From: Amycolatopsis vastitatis
GTDB lineage: Bacteria; Actinomycetota; Actinomycetes; Mycobacteriales; Pseudonocardiaceae
Direction of reading: 5' to 3'
Assembly (NCBI RefSeq): GCF_002234595.1
Contig: NZ_NMUL01000068.1
Coordinates: forward strand, 1-64,000
DNA length: 64,000 nt
The position numbers and the translations under genes are program-made. Of the stretch, positions 14,428 through 23,192 are shown one piece after another (positions within the stretch are counted from its first letter, which is position 1; the number at the start of each line of letters is the position of its first letter). The notes under the pieces are model-generated. The model saw only the letters and a list, made by a program, of their open reading frames with translations. It did not search any database and had not been told where the DNA came from.

Positions 14428-15399
14428 TCAGGCGAGGGTGCGGAGACGGCGGAACGCGAAGAACACCAGCGCCGCCGTCAGCAGCACGAAGATGCCGGTC
14501 TCGATGCCCTGGAAGGTCCAGAACCGGTCGCCCGGCTGGTACCGCAGCCAGTTGTAGGCGCCCGGTCCGGCCCCGGTGTTGCCGCAGCCGCTCGGTGGGC
14601 ACGGGCCGATCTGCGCGCCCGGCAGCACCAGCTCACCCGCCGCATTGCGGACGCCGTTGTCGAGGACCCAGTCCCCCGAGGCGGGGTTCGGCGTCTGCCG
14701 TCCTCCCGGCGGGAACGAAAAGGTCTGGGCCGGCAGGTACCGCGGCCGGGCCAGGACCTCGACCGCCACGCGGATCGCCGCGAACCCGACCAGGGCGATC
14801 CCCATGGCGGGCAGGACTTTCCGCCAGTACGTCCCGGCGAAGACGCCCAGCGCCAGCGCGAACAGCGTGTACGCGACGGGAACGATCCCCTGGACGTCGA
14901 AGAAGATGTAGGTCAGCCGGCCGGTGCTCGCCGAGGCCAGCGGCTGGAACCACCAGGACACGCCCAGCGCGTACCCGACCGCCAGCACGGCGGTGATGGC
15001 GCCGAGCAGGCCGAACTTGACCAGCGCCCAGCGCAGGCGGCTTACCCCCTGTGTCCACACGAGACGGTGCGTGCCCTGCTCGACCTCGCGGGCGACCAGC
15101 GGCGCACCGAAGAACACGCCGACCAGGACCGGCAGGACCACGAACAGGACCGCGACGAACCCCATGCCGCTGAACTGCTGCTGGAACTGGTGACCCAGGC
15201 TGTCGCACCGGCTGACCGCTTCGGTCTGGGTGATCATCGACGCGCTGCCGAGCGCGGCCCGGCACGCGGGCAGGCCGAGGCTGTCGTACTTCGTGTGCAT
15301 CGTCAGGCCCGTGGGCACCATGATCGCGGCCAGCGCGACCAGCGCACCGAGGGTGAACAGCGCCTGCTTGCGGTGCTGGCGCCAGGTCAGCCAGATCAT
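14428..15399 (-). CDS. ABC transporter permease (ABC-2 type)
   Basis: The 323-residue membrane protein begins MIWLTWRQHRKQALFTLGAL and has about six membrane helices with a large extracytoplasmic loop between the first and second (residues about 38-75) containing two cysteines, and another near the C-terminus (about 240-300) that includes PCPPSGCGN. This layout is typical of actinobacterial ABC-2 permeases paired with a GntR/YtrA regulator and an ATPase. It overlaps the ATPase gene by four bases (ATGA-type), the last member of the three-gene operon. Substrate unknown; peptide or lipid export or cell-envelope stress response is common for this arrangement. Confidence 0.85.
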   Translation of the reverse strand: MIWLTWRQHRKQALFTLGALVALAAIMVPTGLTMHTKYDSLGLPACRAALGSASMITQTEAVSRCDSLGHQFQQQFSGMGFVAVLFVVLPVLVGVFFGAPLVAREVEQGTHRLVWTQGVSRLRWALVKFGLLGAITAVLAVGYALGVSWWFQPLASASTGRLTYIFFDVQGIVPVAYTLFALALGVFAGTYWRKVLPAMGIALVGFAAIRVAVEVLARPRYLPAQTFSFPPGGRQTPNPASGDWVLDNGVRNAAGELVLPGAQIGPCPPSGCGNTGAGPGAYNWLRYQPGDRFWTFQGIETGIFVLLTAALVFFAFRRLRTLA

Positions 15400-16280
15400 G
15401 CCGGCACCCCCCACGCGGCCGCGCTCACCCGGGCGTCGGCGTCGTCGAGGTAGGCCAGCACCACGTCTTCCAACGTCACTTCGTGCTCCGTCCACAGTGG
15501 ATCGATCGGGCCAGCGCCGCGGCGGACGAGCAGCGTCGACTGGCGTTCGGTGTGGCTCGCCCGGACCACCTCCGCCACCCCGGCGACGGATTCGCTGCCC
15601 GCCCGCGGGCCGACCAGCGTGCGGTGCGCGTCGAGCAGTTCCTCGACCGCGCCGGTCAGCCGGACGCGCGAAGCCTGCAGGACGACCAGGTAGTCGCAGG
15701 TGCGTTCGAGGTCGGCGAGCAGGTGGGAGGACAGCAGCACGGTGGTCTCGCTGTCGGCGACCGCACCCATCAGCGCCTGCATGAACTCACGGCGGGCGAG
15801 CGGGTCGAGGCTCGCGATGGGCTCGTCGAGCAGGAGCAGCCGGGGGCGCTTGGCCAGGGCCAGCGCCAGCGCGACCTGCGCCCGCTGGCCGCCCGACAGC
15901 TTGCCGACCGGCTTGTCCGGCGGGATGCCGAGCCGGGCGAGCCGTTCGCGGGCGAGCGCGGTGTCCCAGCGGCGGCGGTTGAGCTTGCCGCCCATGGTGA
16001 TCAGCTCGGCCGCGGTGAAGTCCCGGTACAGCGGGGTGTCCTGCGCGACGAACCCGATGTCGGCGAGCACGGACCGCGGGTCGCGCCCGAACACGCGCAC
16101 CTCCCCCGCGTCGGGCCGCGACAGCCCGACGGCCAGGTGCAGCAACGTCGTCTTGCCCGCGCCGTTCGGGCCCACCAGCGCGGCGATCCGCCCGGCGGGC
16201 AGCTCCAGCGCACAGTCCCGCAACGCCCAGGCGCGCCCGTACCGCTTGCCCAGCGCCCGGGCTTCCACCGCCAGTTCCAT
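15396..16280 (-). CDS. ABC transporter ATP-binding protein
   Basis: The 294-residue ATPase carries Walker A GPNGAGKTT (residues about 38-46), the Q loop in GFVAQDTPLYRDFTAAE, the signature KLSGGQRAQVALALALAK, Walker B LLLLDEPIASLDPLARRE and the switch His in LLSSHLLADLERT. The C-terminal about 70 residues are an accessory segment common in ABC-2 drug or bacitracin-type exporters. It lies between the GntR regulator (9 nt upstream) and its permease partner (overlapping), so all three are one operon. Confidence 0.93.
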   Translation of the reverse strand: MELAVEARALGKRYGRAWALRDCALELPAGRIAALVGPNGAGKTTLLHLAVGLSRPDAGEVRVFGRDPRSVLADIGFVAQDTPLYRDFTAAELITMGGKLNRRRWDTALARERLARLGIPPDKPVGKLSGGQRAQVALALALAKRPRLLLLDEPIASLDPLARREFMQALMGAVADSETTVLLSSHLLADLERTCDYLVVLQASRVRLTGAVEELLDAHRTLVGPRAGSESVAGVAEVVRASHTERQSTLLVRRGAGPIDPLWTEHEVTLEDVVLAYLDDADARVSAAAWGVPA

Positions 16281-16289
16281 TCCGGACTC

Positions 16290-16685
16290 CTACCCCAGTT
16301 CGTGCGGCACCCTGGTGCCGCGAATCGTGGTCTCGATCAGTGCCGCGATGTCGTCGGCCGACATCCCGGCGGCTTCGGCGCGCTCCAGCCAGGCCACCAG
16401 CTCGTCCCGAAGTTGCGCCTGACTGCCCAAGGACGGGCCGGCCAGGCTGCCGGTGACGAACGTGCCCACCCCCGGCCTGCCCTCGGCCAGCCCTTCCAGG
16501 ACCAGCTCCCGGTAGGCCTTGAGCACGGTGTTCGGGTTGATCGCCAGCTGCTGGGCCACTTCCCGCACCTTCGGCAGCTGGTCGCCGGAGCACAGCAGGC
16601 CGACCCGCAACGCCTGTTTCACCTGGACGACGAGCTGCATGTACGTCGCGACCCGGGAGCGGCCGTCGAGGACGAACTCGATCAC
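16290..16685 (-). CDS. GntR-family regulator, YtrA subfamily
   Basis: The 131-residue protein has the GntR winged helix (YMQLVVQVKQALRVGLLCSG, DQLPKVREVAQQLAINPNTV, LKAYRELVLEGLAEGRPGVGTFV) and only a short C-terminal helical extension instead of a ligand domain, which defines the YtrA group. These regulators repress an ABC-2 operon that they head, as here. The GTG start at 16683-16685 has AGGAGG about 9 nt upstream. An 8-bp inverted repeat lies in the leader. Confidence 0.9.
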   Translation of the reverse strand: MIEFVLDGRSRVATYMQLVVQVKQALRVGLLCSGDQLPKVREVAQQLAINPNTVLKAYRELVLEGLAEGRPGVGTFVTGSLAGPSLGSQAQLRDELVAWLERAEAAGMSADDIAALIETTIRGTRVPHELG

Positions 16686-16701
16686 CCTGCCTACCCTCCT
16701 A

Positions 16702-16723
16702 TTGTCTTACGACATTAAGACAA
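16702..16723. promoter_or_regulatory. Operator of the GntR-ABC operon
   Basis: TTGTCTTA (16702-16709) and TAAGACAA (16716-16723) are a perfect inverted repeat with spacer CGACAT, about 17 nt upstream of the GTG of the YtrA-type regulator. Its position fits autorepression. Confidence 0.65.
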
Positions 16724-16805
16724 CACCCTCGGTCGAGGGACTGTCAAGGAGGAGCGGGCGGGCATAGGGTCTCGATCGGACGCACACCGGCACCGGGAGG
16801 CAGGC

Positions 16806-17579
16806 ATGTCGTTGTTGGACGGGCTGAGCAAGGCGATCGCCGGCGGCGCGATCGAGATCGTCGACCTCACCGCTCCCCTGAGTTCGAGCACCCCGATCCT
16901 GCAGCTTCCGGAGCCGTTCGCCAACACCATCCCGTTCCGGCTGGAGGAGATCAGCCGCTACGACGAGCGTGGCCCGCGCTGGTACTGGAACGACATCCAC
17001 ACCGGCGAGCACACCGGCACCCACCTGGACGTCCCGGTGCACTGGGTGTCCGGAAAGGACGGTCACGACGTCTCGGAGGTGCCGCTGAAGACGCTCGTCG
17101 CCCCCGCGGTCGTGCTGGACTTCTCCGCGCAGGCGGCACAGGACCCGGACTTCCTGCTCTCCGTCGACGACGTCCGGGCGTGGACGGCCGGGCACGGGCC
17201 GCTGCCCGACGGCGGCTGGCTGCTGTACCGCACCGGCTGGGACGCGCGCAGCGGCGACCAGGAGGAGTTCCTCAACGCCGACGAAGCCGGCTCGCACACG
17301 CCGGGCGTCTCGCCGGAGTGCGCGCGGTGGCTCGCCGAAGAAACGCCGATCACCGGGCTCGGCGTCGAAACCGTGGGTACCGACGCGGGCCAGGCACCCG
17401 GGCTCGAGCCGATGTTCCCGTGCCACGAACTCCTGCTGGGCGCCGGGAAGCACGGCCTGACGCAGCTGCGGAACCTGGCCTCGCTGCCGCCGACCGGCGT
17501 GCTGCTGGTGGTCTCGCCGCTGCCGATCGTCGGCGGCTCCGGCAGCCCCGCCCGCGTGCTGGCGCTGGTGGAGCGGTGA
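16806..17579 (+). CDS. Cyclase-family protein (kynurenine-formamidase-like metal hydrolase)
   Basis: The 257-residue protein belongs to PF04199. The metal-binding signature is complete in HTGTHLDVPVHW (HxGTHxDxPxH, residues about 69-80), and GVSPECARWLAEETPITGLGVETVGTDAG corresponds to the second conserved block. Family members hydrolyse N-formylkynurenine, isatin or related amides and lactones with a divalent metal. The ATG at 16806 follows GGGAGGCAGGC. The downstream gene starts inside its stop codon (GTGA), so the product may feed or serve a ThDP-dependent enzyme. Substrate unproven. Confidence 0.85.
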   Translation: MSLLDGLSKAIAGGAIEIVDLTAPLSSSTPILQLPEPFANTIPFRLEEISRYDERGPRWYWNDIHTGEHTGTHLDVPVHWVSGKDGHDVSEVPLKTLVAPAVVLDFSAQAAQDPDFLLSVDDVRAWTAGHGPLPDGGWLLYRTGWDARSGDQEEFLNADEAGSHTPGVSPECARWLAEETPITGLGVETVGTDAGQAPGLEPMFPCHELLLGAGKHGLTQLRNLASLPPTGVLLVVSPLPIVGGSGSPARVLALVER

Positions 17580-19195
17580 ACGTCGCCGAGCTCGTCGGCC
17601 GCACCCTCGCCGGCCTCGGCGCCGGGACCGCGTTCGGCGTGGTGGGCAGCGGCAACTTCGAGGTGACGAACGCGCTGCGCGCGGGCGGCGTCCGGTTCGT
17701 CGCCGCCCGGCACGAAGGCGGCGCGGCGAGCATGGCCGACGCCTACGCCCGGATCAGCGGCAAGGTCTCGGTGCTGTCGCTGCACCAGGGCTGCGGGCTG
17801 ACCAACGCCATGACCGGGATCACCGAGGCGGCCAAGAGCCGGACGCCGATTCTGGTGCTCGCCGCCGATTCCGCGGGGTCGTCGGTGCTGTCGAACTTCC
17901 GCGTCGACCAGGACGGCCTGGCCGCCGCGGTCGGTGCGGTGCCGGAACGCGTGCACTCTGCCGCGAGCGCGGTCGCCGACACCGTCCGGGCCTTCCGGAC
18001 GGCGCGCCAGCAGCGCCGGACCGTCGTGCTGAACCTGCCGCTCGACGTCCAGGCGCAGCCCGCGCCGGCGCAGCCTTCACCGCCGTCGGTTCCGGGGCCC
18101 GCGCCGGTGCGGCCGGACGCCGGTTCGGTGGCCGAGCTCGCCGATCTGCTCGCCGCCGCCGAGCGGCCGGTGTTCATCGCCGGCCGTGGCGCCCGCGGGA
18201 GCCGGAGACCGTTGCGGGCCTTGGCTTCCCGGTCCGGGGCACTGCTGGCGACGTCCGCCGTCGCGCACGGGCTGTTCCACGGCGAGGAGTTCGCGCTGGG
18301 CATCTCGGGCGGGTTCTCGTCGCCGGTGGCCGCCGAGCTGATCGTGGGGGCGGACCTGGTCGTCGGCTGGGGGTGCGCGCTGAACATGTGGACGACCCGC
18401 CACGGGACGCTGCTCAGCCCGCACGCGAAGCTCGCGCAGGTCGATGTCGAGCAGGCGGCCCTCGGCGCGCACCGCCCGATCGACCTCGGCGTCGTCGGCG
18501 ACGTCGCCTGCACCGCTTCGGACGTTCTCGCCGTGGCGAAGGAGCGCGAGGGGTATCGCACGGCAGACGTCGCCGCCCGGATCGCGGCCGGGCGCTGGAA
18601 CGACGTCGAGCACGACGACCTTTCCCGCGGCGGCCGGATCGACCCGCGGACGCTGAGCAAGCTCCTCGACGAGCTGCTGCCCGCGGAGCGGATCGTCTCG
18701 ATCGACTCGGGCAACTTCATGGGTTACCCGAGCGCGTACCTCTCGGCGCCCGACGAACAGGGGTTCTGCTTCACGCAGGCGTTCCAGAGCATCGGGCTGG
18801 GCCTGGGCACGGCGATCGGCGCGGCGCTCGCCCGCCCGGACCGGCTGCCGGTGCTCGGCACCGGCGACGGCGGGCTCCACATGGCACTGTCCGAACTAGA
18901 CACCGCCGTCCGGCTCGGCCTGCCGCTGGTCGTGATCGTCTACAACGACGCCGCCTACGGTGCGGAGATCCACCACTTCGGCGACGCCGACATGTCCACG
19001 GTCCGGTTCCCCGACTCCGACTTCGCCGCCATCGGCCGCGGGTTCGGCTGCGCCGGGGTGACCGTCCGGTCGGCCGAAGACCTCTTCGCCGTGCGCGAGT
19101 GGCTCGCGAGACCGCGTACCGCACCCCTGGTGATCGACGCGAAGATCGCCGACGACGGCGGTTCGTGGTGGCTGGCGGAGGCGTTCCGGCACTGA
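17576..19195 (+). CDS. Thiamine-diphosphate-binding enzyme (acetolactate-synthase-like)
   Basis: The 539-residue protein has the three-domain architecture of the acetolactate synthase/benzoylformate decarboxylase group: N-terminal Pyr domain with the catalytic Glu in ARHEGGAASMADAYAR, the central domain from about 190 to 320, and the C-terminal PP domain with GTGDGGLHMALSELDTA and the ThDP motif GDG...NDAAYG. It lacks an obvious regulatory partner, so it is probably catabolic rather than the biosynthetic AHAS. The GTG start overlaps the stop of the cyclase gene, indicating one operon; the pair could act on a ring-opened amide or keto acid. Confidence 0.87.
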   Translation: MNVAELVGRTLAGLGAGTAFGVVGSGNFEVTNALRAGGVRFVAARHEGGAASMADAYARISGKVSVLSLHQGCGLTNAMTGITEAAKSRTPILVLAADSAGSSVLSNFRVDQDGLAAAVGAVPERVHSAASAVADTVRAFRTARQQRRTVVLNLPLDVQAQPAPAQPSPPSVPGPAPVRPDAGSVAELADLLAAAERPVFIAGRGARGSRRPLRALASRSGALLATSAVAHGLFHGEEFALGISGGFSSPVAAELIVGADLVVGWGCALNMWTTRHGTLLSPHAKLAQVDVEQAALGAHRPIDLGVVGDVACTASDVLAVAKEREGYRTADVAARIAAGRWNDVEHDDLSRGGRIDPRTLSKLLDELLPAERIVSIDSGNFMGYPSAYLSAPDEQGFCFTQAFQSIGLGLGTAIGAALARPDRLPVLGTGDGGLHMALSELDTAVRLGLPLVVIVYNDAAYGAEIHHFGDADMSTVRFPDSDFAAIGRGFGCAGVTVRSAEDLFAVREWLARPRTAPLVIDAKIADDGGSWWLAEAFRH

Positions 19196-19240
19196 CCCGC
19201 CCTTGACAGCGGCCCGGGCGGGACTGAATGCTGGCCGAGT

Positions 19241-19260
19241 TGTCCTACAGTCGTAGGACA
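19241..19260. promoter_or_regulatory. Operator upstream of the secreted protein at 19287
   Basis: TGTCCTAC (19241-19248) and GTAGGACA (19253-19260) are a perfect inverted repeat with an AGTC spacer. It overlaps a TACAGT (-10-like) hexamer at 19246-19251. TTGACA at 19203-19208 is too far from that hexamer (37 bp between them) to be its -35. The layout suits repression by a BlaI/MecI- or TetR-type protein. Confidence 0.6.
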
Positions 19261-19286
19261 GTGGGGGAACTATTCCGGGAGCTTCC

Positions 19287-20285
19287 ATGCGCCTCTTCCG
19301 TACGGTCCTGGCCGTGCTCGCGGCCGCCACCCTGGTGGCGGCTCCGGCCGACGCGGGCCAGCCTCGGCCGCCGTCCGATCCCGCCGGCGCCCTGCTCGCC
19401 GCGTTCGACGACCACGCGATCGTCGCTAAGTCGAGCCCGGACGTCGGGACGTTCCTGTTCGACCTCGTCCGCGACCCGCGTGTCCCGGGCAAGGTGAACG
19501 ACATCGTCGTGGAGTGCGGGAATTCGCGTCTCCAGCCGTTGCTCGACGCCTACATCGACGGCGGCGACGTCCCCGACGTCAACCGCGTCTGGCGGGACAC
19601 GACCCAGCCGAGCTGCGGGTTTTCGACGTTCTACGAACAGCTTTTCGCCCTGGTTCGGCAAGTCAACACGACGGTGCCGGCGGCGCGGAAGATCCGCGTG
19701 CTGGCGGGCGACCCACCGATCGACTGGAGCGCCGTCCACGCCCCGGCGGACCTGGAGCCGTTCCTGGACCGGGACGCGTCGATCGTGTCCGTCGTGAAGA
19801 CGCAGGTGCTGCAGAAGCACCGCAAGGCGCTGATGTTGTTCGGCTTGGGACACTTGACGCACGACGGCGGCAGCGGCGCGGTGGCGCAGCTGGAGCGCGA
19901 GTACCCGGGCGCGGCCTACGTCGTCGCGGACCACCGCGGGTTCGCTTCGGACAACACGAGGCTCGAGCAGCGGCTGGGGTCGTGGCCGGCCTTGGTGCCA
20001 CTGAAGGGTTCCTGGCTGGGCACGCTCGACACAGCGTACTTCCCGACGAACCGCGACTATCCGCCGGGCACGCGCGGATATCCGGGCGTGGACGCGTACC
20101 TGTACGAGGGCCCGGCCGGTCTGCTGCTGCGCGAACCGCTGTCGGCCCGCGCGGTGCTGGACCAGGACTACCTCGCCGAGCTGCGTCGCCGGGCGACGGC
20201 GGTGGACGCGCCGCCGGACTCGATCGAGTGGCCGGAGACGTTCTTCGAGCGGGAACGCACGTCCGGGGTTCTGCTGCGCGGCTAG
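19287..20285 (+). CDS. Secreted protein of the ChaN/EreA-like family with a missing active-site motif
   Basis: The 332-residue protein has a Sec signal (MRLFRTVLAVLAAATLVAAP, cleavage near ADA-G at about 23-24). The body matches a family I recognise by NDIVVECGNSRLQPLLDAYI, VWRDTTQPS, VRQVNTTVPAARKIRVLAGDPPIDW and KALMLFGLGHL, related to erythromycin-esterase/ChaN-like folds. In relatives the first strand is followed by a GE-x-HG motif; here the equivalent stretch reads IVAKSSPDVGTF, so the usual acidic/His pair is absent. It may be a binding protein or a dead enzyme. The ribosome site is GGGAG, 5-6 nt upstream of the ATG. Function unknown. Confidence 0.6.
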   Translation: MRLFRTVLAVLAAATLVAAPADAGQPRPPSDPAGALLAAFDDHAIVAKSSPDVGTFLFDLVRDPRVPGKVNDIVVECGNSRLQPLLDAYIDGGDVPDVNRVWRDTTQPSCGFSTFYEQLFALVRQVNTTVPAARKIRVLAGDPPIDWSAVHAPADLEPFLDRDASIVSVVKTQVLQKHRKALMLFGLGHLTHDGGSGAVAQLEREYPGAAYVVADHRGFASDNTRLEQRLGSWPALVPLKGSWLGTLDTAYFPTNRDYPPGTRGYPGVDAYLYEGPAGLLLREPLSARAVLDQDYLAELRRRATAVDAPPDSIEWPETFFERERTSGVLLRG

Positions 20286-21481
20286 CCCGGCTGCCAGTCG
20301 AAGGGGCGGCGAGCGAGCGCCAGGGCGAGGGCGCTCGCGACGCCGAGGACGCCGGCACCGAGCAGGACGCCGGTGATGCCGACGAGGGTGGCGGCGGTGC
20401 CGGCGAGAGCGGTGAAGATGATGAGGCAGATGTCCTGGCCGCTGCGGGTGACACCGATGAGGCGGCCGTGGAGGTGGCGTGGACCGCCTTCGTGGAGGGC
20501 GGCCAGCAGGACGATGCTGAGGACGTTCCAGGCCCAACCCCCGCAGGCACGCAGGAGTGAGGCGACGGCGAGCCACGGAACGGCGGGCAGGAGCCCGAGC
20601 GCGAGCCCGGCGACGGCGAGACAGCCTACGGTGGCCCATTTCGCCGAGGCCCGGCGGCGGAGCAGGCCGACGGTCAAGCCGCCGAGGATGGCACCGACGG
20701 CGGTGAAGGTGCTGAGGATCCCGTAGCCGCGCGGCCCGCTGTGCAGGAACTCCGTGGCGTAGACGACCACGACGGTGTTGCTCGTGCCGAGGATGACACC
20801 GATCACGCACTGGACGAGGAAGGACGTGCGGACGGCGGGCGTGCGCCGGGCGTAGGCGATGATCCCGGTCGCGGTCGCCTCCTGGCGGTGGAGCCGGCGA
20901 CGCGGCGGCAGGGCGACGAACGTGGCCACGGCGGAAAAGACGAACGTGGCGGCATCGATCAGGTAGGCGTCACGCGTGTGGCCGAGGGCGACGAGGGTGC
21001 CGGCGAGGAAGGGCGCGGCGAGCTGGCCGAGCCGCCGCGTGGACATGATCACGGCGTTGGCCCGCAGCAGCGGACCGGGTTCGGTGAGCGGAATGCAGGC
21101 TTGCTGCCCGACGAGCAGCGCCCGCCCGGTGACCCCGACGACCAGCGCGAGCGCGGCGACCGCCGGAAGAGCGGTGGCATAGGCGAAGACGACGAGCCCG
21201 GCGGTGGCAAGGTTGCCGAGCACGAGCCAAGCCCGCGCGGGGAGCCGGTCGATCAGCGTGCCCCCGGCGATCGCACCGACCAGGTTGCCCGCACTGAAGG
21301 CGACGAGAACGAAGCCCACGGTCCGCGCGGACCCGGTGGAGACGTACAGGTCGGCGATGAACGCCACGAAGAACAGGACATCGCCGAACTCGGACAGCCC
21401 GGCACCGGCGGCGAGAGCGACCAACCGGGAGTTGACGCCTTTGCTGGCCGGCGGAGCGCTCGGTGCGTCGGGCGTCGTCAT
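20282..21481 (-). CDS. MFS transporter (MefA/enterobactin-exporter-like)
   Basis: The 399-residue membrane protein has 12 predicted helices and the domain structure of the MFS_3 family. Visible features are the N-terminal GAGLSEFGDVLFFVAFIADL, the loop 2-3 GGTLIDRLPARAWL and a central charged loop around PPRRRLHRQEATATG. Such proteins export drugs, siderophores or small peptides. The ATG at 21479-21481 has no strong ribosome site. The stop codon overlaps that of the convergent secreted-protein gene in a CTAG, so the two genes meet without spacing. Confidence 0.82.
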   Translation of the reverse strand: MTTPDAPSAPPASKGVNSRLVALAAGAGLSEFGDVLFFVAFIADLYVSTGSARTVGFVLVAFSAGNLVGAIAGGTLIDRLPARAWLVLGNLATAGLVVFAYATALPAVAALALVVGVTGRALLVGQQACIPLTEPGPLLRANAVIMSTRRLGQLAAPFLAGTLVALGHTRDAYLIDAATFVFSAVATFVALPPRRRLHRQEATATGIIAYARRTPAVRTSFLVQCVIGVILGTSNTVVVVYATEFLHSGPRGYGILSTFTAVGAILGGLTVGLLRRRASAKWATVGCLAVAGLALGLLPAVPWLAVASLLRACGGWAWNVLSIVLLAALHEGGPRHLHGRLIGVTRSGQDICLIIFTALAGTAATLVGITGVLLGAGVLGVASALALALARRPFDWQPG

Positions 21482-21850
21482 GTCGGGGTCTTCTCACCGC
21501 CCAAGGTGCTGGTTGCCGGGCTTCGGTCAGCGGTGGTGCGGTGTGACACGGGCGGGCCCCCTCGTTGCTCGGCACGTGTTCTTCGCGCTTTCCATGCTGC
21601 AGGCGGAGCCCGTCCCCTTCAACCTCGACGGGCGCGGGTGACGGCGGGGCTGGTGGCGGGGCGGTTCGCCAGCGGGTGGGAGGCGGGCTGGATTTGCGAG
21701 GTCGCTCGCCGTCGCTGAGCAACTGGCTGAGGCCGCGTTGTGTGCCTCTGGCGGAGAACGGCCGGAGTTCGCGGAGTTCGGCGATCCGGCGTTGACGCAT
21801 GTGGGTGTGGGCCCGTAGCCGTGTGGCTGCGGGCCTGTCCCATGCTGTGG
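21482..21850. other. Intergenic stretch without a supported gene
   Basis: This 369-base stretch lies between the MFS start and the HNH gene stop. Frames are open on both strands but translations are low-complexity Arg/Pro/Ser chains with no ribosome site. A short direct repeat (GGAGTTCGC and CGGAGTTCGG, about 21770-21785) is visible. It may be decayed coding sequence; I cannot assign it. Confidence 0.35.
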
Positions 21851-23080
21851 TTATGCCGCGAAGGGCAAGGGTTGGTGCAGGTTGTTGCGCCTCGGTTTTC
21901 GACGCTTGTCCAAGAACACCGGAGGTAAGAACTCCGGGAGACCGTCAGCGGCGATCCGGACCTCCCACCCCGAGCGGTGCAGCAGCCGATGGTGGTGGGC
22001 GCACATCAGCACTAGATTGCCCAGCTCCGTCGGACCACCATCCGCCCAGTGACGGATGTGGTGACCGTGGCAGTGCCGAGGTGGCCGATGACACCCCGGG
22101 AAGGCACAGCCCCGATCACGCAGGTACAGGGCGTGGCGGATCGCTCGGGGCACCAGGCGACGCAGACGCCCCACATCGAGAGGTTCACTGCGGGTGCCGA
22201 GGACGGCGGGAATGATCATGCAGTCGCAGGCGTGCAGCCGGGCTTCGGCGGCGGAGATCGTTCCGGTATCGCCGAGGAGGGCGGTGCCGATACCGGTCTT
22301 CAGGTCGGTCAGGGAGACCGCGACCATCACGTGGGCGCGGTCCCCGGCCTGCATCGGCAGGTCCGGGGTGTTCAACGCCAGGTCGATCGCGTCGGAGAAG
22401 GCGTCGCCGTAGCGTTCCTGCGGCGACCGCAAATCCGGGCCCTCGCCGGCGGGGCGGCGCTGGGCCAGCGAATCCAGCAGGGCGCTGGCGCGGGCACCGG
22501 TCTCGTCATCGAGCTTGCCGTTAATCTCCCAGATCCCGGTCCGTTTCCGCCGCAGGGAGAGTTCCCGGGTCGGGGTGGCCGGTTCGGTGTCATCGGGTTC
22601 CGCACCATCGGGGTCGAGGTGGGCCAGGATCCGGGCGCCGAGCGCGGCGACCTGCCGATGCCCCGCCTCGGCGGCGAAGGTCAGCAGATGCCGCTCGGCG
22701 CCCTCCCGGTGTTCGGGTGGGATGTCCTGCAGGACCCCGGCAATCACGTCGATCATCGGGTTGCTCAGCTGTCCCGACCGGGCCACCACCCCCGTCGCGG
22801 CCGCGACCGCCGGAATCGGGGTGCCATCCAGGCTCAGGCCGGGGTTGACCGCCCGTGCCCGCTTCACCATCCGCTCGGCCGAAGATTTCGGGACATCCGC
22901 GAGATGCTCCAGCAACCGGGGAACCGACCGGTAGCCGAACAGCTCCAGCACACCCCGCTGCTCGATCTCGACCAGCAGCGCACCGAGTTCGGCTTCGGCG
23001 GACCGGATGCACGCGAACAGCGCACCGATGCGGTCGGCCAGGGCCACCGCATCGGACTGCCAGAGCGCGTGTTCGGTCAT
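21851..23080 (-). CDS. DUF222/13E12-family protein with C-terminal HNH endonuclease domain
   Basis: The 409-residue protein has the long helical DUF222 domain of the actinobacterial 13E12 repeat family (residues about 10-250, with SVPRLLEHLADVPKSSAERM) and an HNH nuclease fold at the C-terminus: GCAFPGCHRPPRHCHGHHIRHW then NLVLMCAHHHRLLH. The CxxC zinc ligands and the catalytic HH of CHGHHI are in place. These genes occur in many nearly identical copies and are thought to be selfish or mobile. No terminal repeats are seen here. The native function is unclear. Confidence 0.85.
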   Translation of the reverse strand: MTEHALWQSDAVALADRIGALFACIRSAEAELGALLVEIEQRGVLELFGYRSVPRLLEHLADVPKSSAERMVKRARAVNPGLSLDGTPIPAVAAATGVVARSGQLSNPMIDVIAGVLQDIPPEHREGAERHLLTFAAEAGHRQVAALGARILAHLDPDGAEPDDTEPATPTRELSLRRKRTGIWEINGKLDDETGARASALLDSLAQRRPAGEGPDLRSPQERYGDAFSDAIDLALNTPDLPMQAGDRAHVMVAVSLTDLKTGIGTALLGDTGTISAAEARLHACDCMIIPAVLGTRSEPLDVGRLRRLVPRAIRHALYLRDRGCAFPGCHRPPRHCHGHHIRHWADGGPTELGNLVLMCAHHHRLLHRSGWEVRIAADGLPEFLPPVFLDKRRKPRRNNLHQPLPFAA

Positions 23081-23192
23081 AACTCAAGATTACCGGCAAT
23101 CGAACACCTGTCATCACACGAACAGGTAGCAACAAAGCAGAACTGTCACAGCGGCGGAACACCCCACGAAAGAGGCGGCAGAGGGACTCGAT

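Noticed and set aside
21565..21795. Possible small gene between the MFS and HNH genes
   Set aside because: Cys/Ser/Arg-rich translation, no ribosome site, and other frames in the same stretch look equally plausible or implausible.
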